Shown here: in pieces, positions 36,668 through 48,189 of the stretch
How the letters are laid out: every line of letters begins with the position of its first letter
Numbering within the stretch: position 1 is the stretch's first letter
Origin: Xiphias gladius
Lineage: Eukaryota; Chordata; Actinopteri; Istiophoriformes; Xiphiidae
NCBI RefSeq assembly: GCF_016859285.1
Contig: NC_053401.1
Location: forward strand, 128,161-192,160
DNA length: 64,000 nt
Reading direction: 5' to 3'
Position numbers and translations under genes: made by a program
The notes under the pieces: generated by a model
What the model was told of the DNA's origin: nothing
Databases searched by the model: none
Seen by the model: only the letters and a program-made list of their open reading frames with translations

Positions 36668-37265
36668 GGGAAGCGTGACCAAGAACCCGCTGGTCACTGT
36701 GGCCGAGTTCCAGAGATCTTGTGTGAAGAGGGGAGAAACTTCCAGGAGGACAACCATCACTGCAGCACTCCACAGATCTGGGCTTTATGGCAGAGTGGTG
36801 AAGCCACTCCTCAATGAAAGACACATGAAAGCTGCTTGGAGTTTTCAAAAAAGCACTTGAAGGACTCTCAGACTGTGTGAAACAAGATTCTCTGGTCTGA
36901 CGAAACCAGGATTTAACTGTTTGACCTCGAGTCTAAGTGTCAGGTCTGGGGGAAACTAAGTGTCCTGTCAGGCACCTCTCATCACCTGCCCAATACCATC
37001 CCTATAGTGAAGCATGGGGGGGGCAGCATCATGCTGTGGGGATGTTTTTTCAGCAGCAGGGACAAGGAGACTGGTCAGGGTTGAGGGAAATTTGAACCAA
37101 GCAAAGTACAGAGATATCCTTGATGGAGACCCGGTCCAGAGCACTGAGGACCTCTGACTGGACCAAAGGTCCACCTTCCAACAGGACAACGACGCTAAGC
37201 AAACAGCCAAGACAACGCAGGAGTGGCTTAGGGACAACTCTGTGAATGTCCTTGAGTGGCCCAGC
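36668..37265 (+). pseudogene. Tc1/mariner transposase remnant
   Basis: The plus strand reads TKNPLVTVAEFQRSCVKRGE, TTITAALHRSGLYGRVVKPL, then, with frameshifts, [23 protein letters not shown] and TQEWL, ending at VLEWPSQ. These are the helix-turn-helix second half and the DDE catalytic core of Tc1 transposases. The last D/E region and both TIRs are missing and several indels break the frame, so it is inactive. Confidence 0.88.
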
Positions 37266-37310
37266 CAGCCACAACCTTAAAACCAGTAAATGGTTTTAAG
37301 GTTGTGGCTG
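37266..37310. repeat. Perfect 20-bp snapback palindrome with 5-nt loop
   Basis: Arm CAGCCACAACCTTAAAACCA (37266-37285) is perfectly inverted at 37291-37310 around the loop GTAAA. The arm plus flanking ATCGG matches the termini (GATCAGCCACAACATTAAAA) of a common fish transposon. It lies at the very point where the Tc1 remnant stops. A second copy lies at 62252-62317. Confidence 0.85.
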
Positions 37311-37318
37311 ATCGGTGC

Positions 37319-37321
<3 letters not shown>

Positions 37322-37365
<44 letters not shown>
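37322..37365 (+). repeat. (TG)n microsatellite
   Basis: About 22 uninterrupted TG units, starting 12 bp after the snapback palindrome. Confidence 0.95.
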
Positions 37366-37366
<1 letters not shown>

Positions 37367-37727
37367 CACACCCACATTGCTGTTGCTATTATTTTTTATT
37401 TTTTAACTGTGAATAATTCCACTCCCATTCTGCGTTGCTGTATAACTGTTGTTAAACTTTTGTAAACTTTTTCTTTTTAGTTTTAAGTTATTACTCTTCA
37501 TATAAATCTTCTCGAGCTGCAGTTTTTCTTTTTCCTCTTATTATTATAATAAAAAGTTTCCTGTCATTGTCGGCTTTAAATGTTTTATAATGATCTCAGT
37601 CTGTTGTTAGTCACATGACCAGTCGTCATTTACAGGATTTCAGTGTGTGTCACAGTGAATCTGTGTGAATAGAAACAAAGAGGCTCATACAGAACAGATC
37701 CATCTGTACCAAGTACCAACCAACACA

Positions 37728-37746
37728 TGCACACACACACACATGC

Positions 37747-37802
<56 letters not shown>
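37728..37802 (+). repeat. (CA)n microsatellite
   Basis: ACACAC run with a few ATGCAC and ACGCAC interruptions, then about 28 pure CA units. Confidence 0.95.
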
Positions 37803-37804
<2 letters not shown>

Positions 37805-38024
37805 CAACCAGACATACAGCTGATAACAAACAGTTTACAAAACAAACTGTAAAATATTGAGATAATAGACACAATCTGGACACATTTGATCGATTACAAT
37901 GTGCATATTGAAATGAATCATTTTACAGTATCAAACCTGTACGATTGTTGAGGCACTGGTTCTTTGATATTTTAATAATCTTAAATGTTGATGTTGTATG
38001 TTTGTAGAACTGGACATGAATTCT

Positions 38025-38270
38025 TTTTAGTTCAATTCAGGTCAATTTTATTGATATAGCTCAAAATCACAACACAAATTATCTCAAGGCACAGAGTGAG
38101 GTCAAGACTTTACAATATTATACAGAGAAACCCAACAGTTCCACCATGAGCAAACACTTGGTAACAGCGAAGAGGAAAAACACCCCTTTATAGGAACAAA
38201 CCTCCCACAGAACCAGACTCAGGGTGGGCGAAGTCTGGCTCAACCAGCCACGTTAACAGTCTTGGGCAGC
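38025..38270 (-). mobile_element. LINE (L2/Rex-like) 3' end, reverse orientation
   Basis: Minus strand: GGTTCTGTGGGAGGTTTGTT, TTTTTCCTCTTCGCTG, TTACCAAGTGTTTGCTCATG, and the tail TTTTGAGCTATATCAATAAA. This is the same 3'-end family as the copy at 22500-22790, in the opposite direction. No coding part remains. Confidence 0.8.
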
Positions 38271-38800
38271 GACTACTGGTCAATTTTACTATGATAAGTG
38301 TACTGATAATTAAAACTTTACTCTTTTGTTTTGTTTTGTTTTGTTTTAGATTTTAACGCCATATGGGCAGGGTGACATGGTTACATCTTTGAGTATATAC
38401 AGTATACATAGTACAAGTAACCTGTCCTACCTACTTTATAATACACAATATACAACCGAAGCTATAAATCCGCTGTCTCCTGCCTTCACGGCAGCCTGAC
38501 TGTGCAACAGAGACAGAAATACAAGAAAAAACACTATGTCCAAATTCATCAGAAGAATCCGATGATAAAAAATAATCAATTTGTTTAAATTTAGCAGAGT
38601 TAACTTCTGCCTAATTGAAAGACTAAAGCTTCACGTTCTGCAACACAGTTTAGAGTTTTTAAACACACTTCAAGATAATGTTCACTCATGTAAATGTGTT
38701 AAATGAGTCAGTGTGTACTCACGTCTCAGAAAGCTGCTGACTGTCTGCTGCTTGGCTTCATCTTCTACTGTTGCCAGTCCAACACTAAATCCACTTTAAT

Positions 38801-38816
38801 CACACACACACACACA

Positions 38817-38862
<46 letters not shown>
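38801..38862 (+). repeat. (CA)n/(CGCA)n microsatellite
   Basis: Pure CA units flank a (CGCA)4-5 block. Confidence 0.95.
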
Positions 38863-38866
<4 letters not shown>

Positions 38867-38886
38867 CAAACAAACAGTGTCTGAGG

Positions 38887-38928
38887 TCAGGGGGGCGGGG
38901 TCAGTGAAGAGCAGACCCGCCCCCCTGA
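38887..38928. promoter_or_regulatory. Inverted pair of GC boxes, possible promoter element
   Basis: TCAGGGGGGCGGGGT (38887-38901) is inverted with one base missing as ACCCGCCCCCCTGA (38915-38928). Both arms hold a GC-box core for Sp/KLF factors. It is the only GC-rich island between mical3 and svopl and lies about 4 kb upstream of the mical3 ATG, so it could mark a mical3 promoter. This is inference. Confidence 0.3.
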
Positions 38929-41067
38929 GGACAGACAGTAACCTGTAATCTGAGTGAGTGTCTGAGCCAAGGAGATTAGCAGGAGGAGATCAGGAGCCCG
39001 AGATCATCTTCATCCTCATTTTCAACATTTACAGAAACAACAGCGCCACCATGAGGCCATCAGGTTCATTACACACTTTAAAAAAACACACTTTGATTAA
39101 AAAAAAAAATTAAGGAACAACTTCTCTTTCGAATCTCAGCTCGTTACGTTCATTGGGGTGAAAGCATAAAGTTTCAGTAAATGTCACGTTACATCAATCA
39201 AAGGGTTTATTCTCTCTACGGTGGCAGTACACTCCACTCAGTCTCTGTCCATAAATAATAATAATAATAATAATAATATATTAAACATAACCAGTCCATT
39301 TAGCCTGTTTATAAATAATAACAGTAATAATAAATAAATAAATAAGAAAATATAAAGTTTTCAGATGTTGAGCTGAATGACACTCAACAGTCAGAAACAG
39401 CAGAGAGGTGGTGCAGACTCCCCGAAGGTAGAAGTTTCTCAGTAAATGTAGGACTCACTGTTGGTCATGATGTAGCTTTGTGGGTGTCTTTGATTTGGTT
39501 CACTTAAGGTGCCCACTGGGTGGTGCGCCAAACCTGTGATTAATGAATCCACTAATTAGCACCTCCTCAGTCCTAATACACAGACCAGCAGATGTTTTCG
39601 TCTTCTGATGAAGAGTTTAAAAATATATTTATACAGCTTGATTTTTTTTCTTCTCCTCTCAATATGTCAACGAAATGTGACCATCTCTGCTCTACAGTTT
39701 CTCACTGAATGAGGTAAAAGACACATTTTAAAACTGAAATCATGCTCTTTTCTCCTCTGGCTGCTGCTGAGTTGAGGAATTTTAGGTTAATTAACTTGTA
39801 GTTTCAGACTGGTCTGATTTATTTTATGGTGTCAGACATTTAGGTTTCTTCTGCGATAAAATCTTTGATTGTATTAAAAGTTTTCCTCTTGAGGTTATAA
39901 TTGCATTTCTTTTTTTTGACATAGTTTGTGTTTCTGTCTGATCTTCGGTAGTGCCAGGGCACTGTTCAAAAGAGACTTTAATTTTCATGAGGCTTTCTTG
40001 GCTAAATTTAAAAAAATTAAAAATAAATAAAGATTTTGTCGTGATAGTTACAGAAATAATATTTCCAACCATTTTAATTGTATACTTTAACGGCTAAATT
40101 CATCTTTTTCATTTTAAACACACCATTCTTTAAAACATAATGTAATTGTGGATTTAAGCGACGGTGTCCAAGTAGTTGAAAAAAAGAGTCAAGACACCCA
40201 CAAACAATCTCTAACAAGTTTAATGACGAGTTCGGTTTAGTCGCACTAAAGACAGAATCAGTAGCAGGTAATGACAATTTGACAAAGACTGGAGCTGCCT
40301 AAACAGTAAGAGAGCAGCAGCTGTGTCTGTTATACTCCCCTCTCAGTGTCACCATATACGGACACTGCCAACCCCCCTAGACTTCAGATACTTTGCCTAG
40401 ACAAGTTTCCCAGAACCTGTCGTCTACCCATGTCATCCCTAAATTCTTCCTGTCACCAGAGGATGAGGTCAGCACGTTTAAATATGAGAGCCTGCTGAAC
40501 TTATCTACTCTTGTGCCTTATGCATGTGTAAGAATCCATGCAAGGAAAAGAACATATTATCACATAAACATGTAAACTTTCTGTAGAACAATAAGTGCCC
40601 AACTTACACATAAAAATAAAAACATAAAAAAAAAATAGGTTAAACATGAAAACAACTTTATATAAAGTTCTATAAACAGCAGGCTCCCTCCTGTGGTGAT
40701 TACAACATTGACAGTAATAAGAATTGAAAATATACTTTTAATTCTAATCGTTACTGGTTATGTGATTAGAAATTTAAAAAAAAGAATGAAAACCTCTCTT
40801 TAGTGATCTTGCCTGACACTTTGCCTCTATTTACTGCAAAATTAATTAGCTGTATGAAATATAGTTTTTAATTGTACAGAACATTTGAATAACACATGCT
40901 AATCTGAAGCTATCTAAACAGAGGTGTTCTCTGACTTATTATCCATCTTTCATTCATAAATTAATCAATTAATCTACTTAAGAATGATAATGAAATGCAA
41001 TGTAACACCTGATCTCACGTGTGATGATAAAATGACAAACAGCAACAGAAATTTAATAGTGGAGACG

Positions 41068-41079
41068 TCAAGAGTTTTG
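41068..41079 (-). other. svopl: Inferred 12-nt terminal coding stretch of svopl
   Basis: The penultimate exon ends GRGLL at a strong GTGAGA donor (41177-41172). On the minus strand a TTTTTTCAG acceptor lies at 41087-41080, followed by CAAAACTCTTGA, coding Q-N-S-stop in phase. This gives an ending like the short tail of human SVOPL (ALQQIK). Reading through the donor instead would add a 25-residue hydrophobic tail. Confidence 0.6.
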
Positions 41080-44000
41080 CTGAAAAAAGAAAAAGAAAAT
41101 TAAAACCAGAATGTTTGTTCTGGGATAAAAGATGAAATAAAGTTTGTACTAAGTGCAAACAGTAACTTATTTCTCACCAGCAGGCCTCGTCCTTTAGTTT
41201 CTATCGGCAGCAGAAAGCTTCCCAGAGCACAGACCACGCAAGCCACAGCGAATGGACTGAGAGCCAGAATCACTGACTGAGACATCAACACCTGAAGTTC
41301 ACACAGATTAACGTCAAACATGGACGACAGAGACACCTGGAACTCACCTGAGCGGTTCCCGTGCAGAAAACTGAACCAACCTGAGCGATAAATGGAGCGA
41401 TTACTCCTCCAATCCGACTGAACGATGTACAGAAACCCATCCCTAGAGACCGAGCCACGGTGGGATACACCTGGGAATAAAAAAACACCTGTTACCTGAG
41501 ACCTGATTGATAGAAAGCTGGGAGACAAAAACCACCTCAGTCAAAACCAGCAGTAAAACCAGTTTGGACATACCTCAGCGGTGTAAATATAAACCACATT
41601 AAAGTTCATGGAGACCAGAGACCGGAGCAGGAACAGCAACGCTGTGAACCCAAACCTGGAGAGAAAGACAGGGACAGAAGGAGCTCAGGAAGTCAGACCG
41701 GAGGACCCATGAACCTGCACACAGTCGATGAACCACCAGACAAAGAAGAAGGGTCCGTGAGGTTCTTACATGGTGGTGCAGATATTGACCATCATGAACA
41801 AAATGGCCGCCAGCAGCTGCAGGACCGTCAGACTCATCTTCCGTCCGAACACATTCAGCAGACAGATGTTTACCGGGACCACTGGGAGGAAAGAGGAGGT
41901 GAGGGTTAGACAGTGGATCTGATCCAAGACCATCATCATGAAAACACCTTCAGGCAGGTGTAAAGTAACAAAAAAACACTACTCAGACAGAGAAAGGTCT
42001 TTCACATTCCAGTTTATATAAACCATGTAAAATCAAAGGTGACACACAGCTTCTAACTTGCTTATCGACTGGAGTGATGCTTAGCAGCACTAGATCTGTG
42101 CAAGATTTTTTAAATGCATCTTTGATGAGCTTTGACCCACAAACGTGCTCTGTTGACCAATAACAAACCGTCTTGACAGAGCTGATCTTTGAGGAAACGG
42201 GGAGCCAGTGAGTCTAAAATGGAGGATGCTATTGGTAGAGAGAAGGTTCAGAAGCAACATTTAGACCGTCAGGTAGTTGGGGGATAAAATTTACAAACTA
42301 CACTATTTAGCACTTGAGTCATAAAACAAATTTGGATATTTCGTGATCCCTTAAATACTCAGAAAATTGTACAGAGTTTGTTTGGTGACTTGTCAAAAGT
42401 CTCCGAAGTGTGTGGAGTTCTCCTGGGGTGAATTTGGACTCGCGATGTCTGTGTTTCTATCATCCTGAAACGACGTGGCTGTAGCTGAAAACTGATAAAC
42501 CTCAAAACTCTGTTAAACGCAGCTCTGGATCCCTGCCGACGACTTACGTGCAACCTCTCCCAGGCAGCTGATGAGCAGCGTCTGGTAGTCGCTGAATCCG
42601 AAGGGGATGCAGTAACACAGTCCGTCCTCGTGGCTGTGTTTGACCTGATGTTCCCTGTCGGCGTCCGTCACGCACAACAAGTTTTTCTCCAACAGCTCCG
42701 AACTGCTTAGCACTGAACCGTAGTAGGCAAAGGACGCCACGAACCTGACCGATGAAAAGACCATCAGTCAGAAAGTTGAACCCTGGAACCCTGGGCCTGT
42801 ATTTATCAAACTGCTAAAAGTAAAAAAGCTTCGCTTTCTTTCTTACACAAAACCTTAAGAATAAAAGGTTGTCATCAAATCTCTTACAACTTAAAAAGAC
42901 TCCAAATCTTAGAGAGGGGCAAGGGTCTCAGAATTTCAGAGTGATTGTACAGTTTACCACGGTCATGATGAATAACGGGACATTATCTGAAGCCATGTGT
43001 GTGTAATCTACAACAGGATCACTTTAGCCGACTATCTGAATTGATTCGATCATTTGACAGGATGTTACATCACTTTTGTCAGGGGCACAAAGACAAAAAA
43101 AGAGCTGGCATTTGCAATAATTTCCATCATATTCACTGTCTGAACCCTTCGATATGAAAAATAAACTAATATCATTTTTCTTCTCTGGTGCTTGTCTACC
43201 AGCAGCAGAAATTCTCTCTCCATACTCCAGTTTGCTTTTATTTTAGCTTCCATTTCAGACAGTTCCTGTTACTTCATCTCTTTTTATTAATGTATGTATG
43301 TATGAATTAGGGAATTCATACAAATAAAATGAACTCACCTTACTTTAAAAAATTTAAAATAAAACATCACTAAACTAAATTTTGGTTTTTGTTTATTTTA
43401 AAGAAATTAAAAAAAAATTTTTAAAAACAAACAAAACTTTTTTTTAATCTGCAAAGCACTTAAACTGTAACCTGGGCTTTTATTAAATTCTATTATTAGT
43501 CTGAGTTATTCCTGTATTCCTGTCTGAGTTAATACAACCACTTCTAACTTGGTTCACAATGCCGCGGAAATTGTCTTCATTCCCTGCTTTTGCATGACAT
43601 CTTCTGTTAATTTCATCTGGTAAATTTGCGCTTTACTTTAATCCAATTTACTTTAGTACTCTTTAATTGTTTGTGAAGCACGTTGTAACTTGTCTCTGAA
43701 AAGTATATAAATAAAATACCATTACCATGAGTACCACAGCAGTAGAGACGTTCTCCTGAAAGATGAACTGAGCAGAATCCTCCAATTGCCTCTTTCTTTC
43801 TGAAACAAACGTACAAGGTTATTTACACCAAACATCTGCATGCAGAGTCTACCTTGGATATCTTCCATAACTTCACCTAAATTATACTGAATCTATAAAG
43901 AGAACAGTTAAACACGAAGGAAGCATTAAGTTGGGCCTGTTACTAAAATATGGTCTATAGACAAAAGATAGAAACAAAATTAGAAATAAAGGTCTGGTTC

Positions 44001-47000
44001 GTTTAACACCAGAGTGAATGCACCTCAGGAGGCTCCACCAGTCGTCCTGGAGGAAGAGAAGCTCTGTTCATTTTAGCAATCCACTGCAGAGTTTTAACAG
44101 CAGCCTGAACGTTTCCTGCTGACACGTTGTAACGAGCCGACTCTGGAATAAACTGATTGAAGATCAATACAGACAGAGAGAGCGACAAGTCAGTTTGTCC
44201 TGAGGAAACACAGAGGGGACATTTACGGATTTACATGAACACTTCTGTAAATGTCTTCAAACTAGAGCAGTGTTTATAGTGTTTTTGGATCTGGTTCTCG
44301 GTCAGAAAGTACCTGGATTAATCAAATTCAATTAAATCTCTCCCGGTTATTTTTTATGATCAAAGGCTGATGCAGAAAACATGCAGGTAATGTCAGCAGC
44401 GTCTCGTTTGTGGCCGCTGCCTTCTCCGGTTAAAATGACGTCGTCAATCAACCCGACTCAGGTCGGGTCGGTGAGGGTCGATTGATCGATTAATTGATTG
44501 ATTACATATTGTGTGTTGCTAGTGCGTATTGTGACTGGCCAGTGCTGTCCTGGACCACGCACACCTTGACTGACAGGCACACGGAGAGGACTGGTAAAGA
44601 CATCGGCAAGGACGGTAACAACTATATGGCGAGGAAGACGTCTCACCTTGAAGAGGAAGATGAGGATGACACTGGGGGTCACAGAGAGCCGGATCATCCA
44701 CCTCCAGCCCAGAGAGGGAACCACCACCATCCCCAGAACGATGATCAGCATGGAGCCAATCATCCAGAAGATCTGATACACAAACGGAGGCAGAGAGCAT
44801 GCTGGGAAATCTGCACCCATGACATCACACATCGGACAGGGATCAGATGGTATTAAATTATTTCAAAAAGTTGATAATAACACATGTGCAGCTTTACAGT
44901 GTTTAAATCCTGTCAGGCGACGGTTTTGACTCTGTTTTTAACCGGTAGAGAACAAACAGCGAACAGAGAAACTGTGGCAACACGAAGTGGTGACTTCACT
45001 GTTGGTCTTCATCCGCAATAATCTCTAGGATCAAACTGGTGAAAGTGGTTTTTACAGTAGACGATAAAGAGACTGCACTCAGACTCACAGTAGCCAGCGG
45101 CAGCAGGTAGGTCCGATACTTTGTTGGGATGAACTCCGTCTTCAACACAAACCTAAAGGTAAAAGCAAATGTGACCGAAATGTTAAGGCCCAGCTCACTC
45201 AAAATAAAAACACAAACACAGAAGAAAACTGTCTCCAGACGAGTGCGTAGATCATCTGGCTCAGTGGCTCAACGAGTGCCACAAGATTCGTTCATTCCTA
45301 TTTTTTTTTACTGTACATTTTTAACAACCTTTCACCACATAACAACATTTAAACATGGCGATGCTTAATTTTACAGGTCAATAAATTCCTGATAATTTCC
45401 TAGAAGGGTTCCTGGAAAGAATGTTACAATACAGACAGTGTCCAACTGGTAAACTACCAAATAATCAGTTCCAGTTAAATGCTAAATTAGCATAACCTAG
45501 ACCCTTTTAATCAGTGCACAGCAGGTCTAAGTCAGCAGTTTCCAATAATCAGTGAATGATGAAAAAAAACTTTTCTTGTGCTTTAACGGAGCAGCTGTTT
45601 TCAAAGAGGTTCCAACTGCTTTTAAATCGAACAGATCAACTGAACAGTGGCCGGACTTTGACTCTAATTTTCCTGAAGTTTGTTCCAAATTACACATTTC
45701 TTTGTAGAAACAACAAACCTGGAAAATAAAGTGTTACCTAATTAACTACATTCATATTTTTAAACATCAAAACTGAAGAAACAAGCGACAAAACGCACTA
45801 AAAACTCTTTTAAATGAAGGTATAGGACTGGTGAACTCAAACCTCCTTGAAAACTAAAGTTGAGCTAGTTTTACAAAAAAAATACATAAACACATTTAAG
45901 CAACTAGTATATTTACTTTTTATTTACGGCAGAATCTGTACAGCAACATAACTGACTGACTTTTCTTCTGAGTGACTGAGAATAAGCTTATTATGTGACT
46001 TGATATTAATGTTGGTTCATATTCTATGTTGTGTATTTTACATCAGTGTTGTGTGTTTCATTGGTTTGTATCCACTGTGTCTTTTTAGCTGAAAGGGTTT
46101 TCTGTAGGTTTCATACATGAAAATCTGTATGATGGAGTGAAGTTTGTGAACAATGTCGTGGACTCAGAGAGACTCACGTGTTGTTTCTGACACACATGTT
46201 GCCGTTGGATGTTTTAAATGTCACGTTTCAAACGTGTGAGCAGCACAAACTAAACTCCATTCACCCGAAACCTGAAAACCTGGCCGCATGTTTTTAATTG
46301 GGGTGAATTGACCCTTTAAAAAGAACATTTTCTTTTAGTGTTGATGTGCGTTCTGGTGTGTTTCCAGATGTGTGGATCAGCTGACCCCTGCGACACTCCT
46401 GCGACCCCGCAGCCCACCATGCTGCGCAGGAAGACGAACCAACCGTAGGACGGAGCGAACGAGGTGAGGAAGGAGAAGTAGGCGCTCCACACAAAACCTC
46501 CAAACACCACCTGATTACGTGTGTACACACACACACACAGACAGTCAGGCAGCCAGTCCAGGACAAATGTAATCTGCAGTGTAAATTTTAAAGTGTGTTT
46601 AACCTTCCAGCGCCCGTATCTGTCAGCGATGTATCCGCCCAGGACGCCACACACCATGAAACCAAAAAACACCATCTGATAAAAAACACACAGGGTCAGT
46701 TATAAAACCAAACACACAGCATTTTCTTTCTATGGGGTAAATAATTGATTACTGGGTTTTGACACGTCAAGACGTTCCTCTGGGTTGCGAAGAGGTTCAC
46801 TGATAATAAAATAGTCCAGTCATTGATTATGTAAGAACTCACAGTGGAGACTAGAGCCACCTGCCAGTCGTCCAGACGCCACTCACATCGAATCTCAGGA
46901 GAAACTACAGCCAAGAGCATGATCTCCATCGCCTCCACTATCTGCGCATACGTAAACACACAGACACACACGGATACAAAAGCCCACGTATCCACATATC

Positions 47001-48167
47001 AATGGTCCCAGTCTTATTAAATCAGACACCAGATGCATGAAGATCTAATGGACCATCGGTTCCGTCTGCAGATCTGACTCCTACGTTTGGACCCGATCAT
47101 GTAAAAGTCAGTGATTCTTACGTTGGAGCTCCCCATGATGACGAACAGCAGGATGTGAAACCGACCGAAGCCGATCATTTCCACAGCTTCCTCCACCGTG
47201 TACGTCTGATCTGCTGCTGCAGGAGGACAGAGACGCCGGGTTAACGTTGAACGGAGCCTTTACTTTATCTGACAGGAGCTGGATCAGTGTATCGTCTCAG
47301 ATTATCGTCTCCCAGATCCCTGGTTGTCGGGGTGCGTGTGTTCTGATTATTAGCGACACCGTTCAGTATAACAAACTCCATCCTCCAAAGTGATCATCCA
47401 CTAAAGGAGGCTTTATCTCAGAGTTGATGGCGTAGACAACTTCCGTTTTGTCCTGGTGGACATAATAAAGTGGACACTGGGTGCATATCTGCTCCCTGTC
47501 CCTGATGCACAGGCAGGTTTCTTCCGTTTATTTCCTGTTGAATGGCGTTTTCGGGAGTTCTTCCTCATCCAGTTCAGGCTCTGAGGAGAGAAGAGGTCGG
47601 GTGCTGCGCAGATTGTAGACTGTATAAATAAAATCTGACCGGATGTAACGGGGAGAAAGACCGAGGACGGATTCTCTGTGAATCATCTCTGTTCATGGGT
47701 CTTTTTGACCCTGCTAGTCATGTAGTGATGTTTTCGATTTGTTTTATCTGTCTGACATATGATGTCTTGTTGTTTGCAGCGTTTCACGCTGTTGTGTCGC
47801 TCAGGCCTCCTGCAGAACTCACCTAACTTTTCTTTCTACCCAGATTTATCTCACAGACTTTTATAAATCGGTCCAATATTCGACAGCCTCTCTCTCTCCA
47901 GCCTCGACTCACATTAAGAGAAACTTCACCCCTTAGAGGAAAAATGGATCAAACTTCAGGATGTTATCTTGTTTGCAAAAGTTAAAATGAATACAAAGAA
48001 ATATTACTGGGTAATAAAGTAAAGACTGATGATCAGCACTGCTGGTTATTGATCTCAGACTCACCATGGTTGTTCTTTGTGCCCTGCTGGTTGTCTGCAG
48101 GTTTCTCCTGCAGTTCCACCTCTTGCAAATGGATGGCGGTCACCAGCTGTATGTCACAATCACCCAT
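41068..48167 (-). CDS. svopl: SVOPL, SV2-related MFS transporter, complete (15 coding exons)
   Basis: Orphan 12-helix transporter of the major facilitator superfamily, SV2/SVOP branch; substrate unknown. Exons 5' to 3': 48167-48065, 47210-47122, 46941-46843, 46675-46604, 46510-46386, 45152-45089, 44772-44647, 44152-44024, 43799-43726, 42744-42548, 41881-41770, 41655-41574, 41470-41381, 41291-41178, 41079-41068. All phases agree and sum to 1488 nt, 495 residues (human SVOPL 492). Seen: [40 protein letters not shown], the MFS loop motif [33 protein letters not shown], the [12 protein letters not shown] signature after helix 6, [16 protein letters not shown] and the C-terminal [16 protein letters not shown] and [13 protein letters not shown] favour SVOPL over SVOP. 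The ATG at 48167 is the first in the exon with a good context; upstream is a 5' UTR exon. Confidence 0.94.
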
Positions 48168-48189
48168 CCTGTACGGAGCCCCCCCGGGG

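Larger units (their letters stand above)
34936..41067. other. Intergenic region upstream of mical3 and downstream of svopl
   Basis: No protein-coding gene recognised. It contains a 30-bp tandem repeat near 35740-35825, a dispersed-repeat copy, a Tc1 remnant, a perfect snapback, (TG)n and (CA)n tracts, a LINE 3' end, a GC-box pair, and (AAT)n runs near 39249-39280. Any mical3 promoter and 5' exons should lie here. Confidence 0.5.

Noticed and set aside
37630..37883. Cys/Val-rich reading frames on the minus strand
   Set aside because: Translation of the (CA)n microsatellite.
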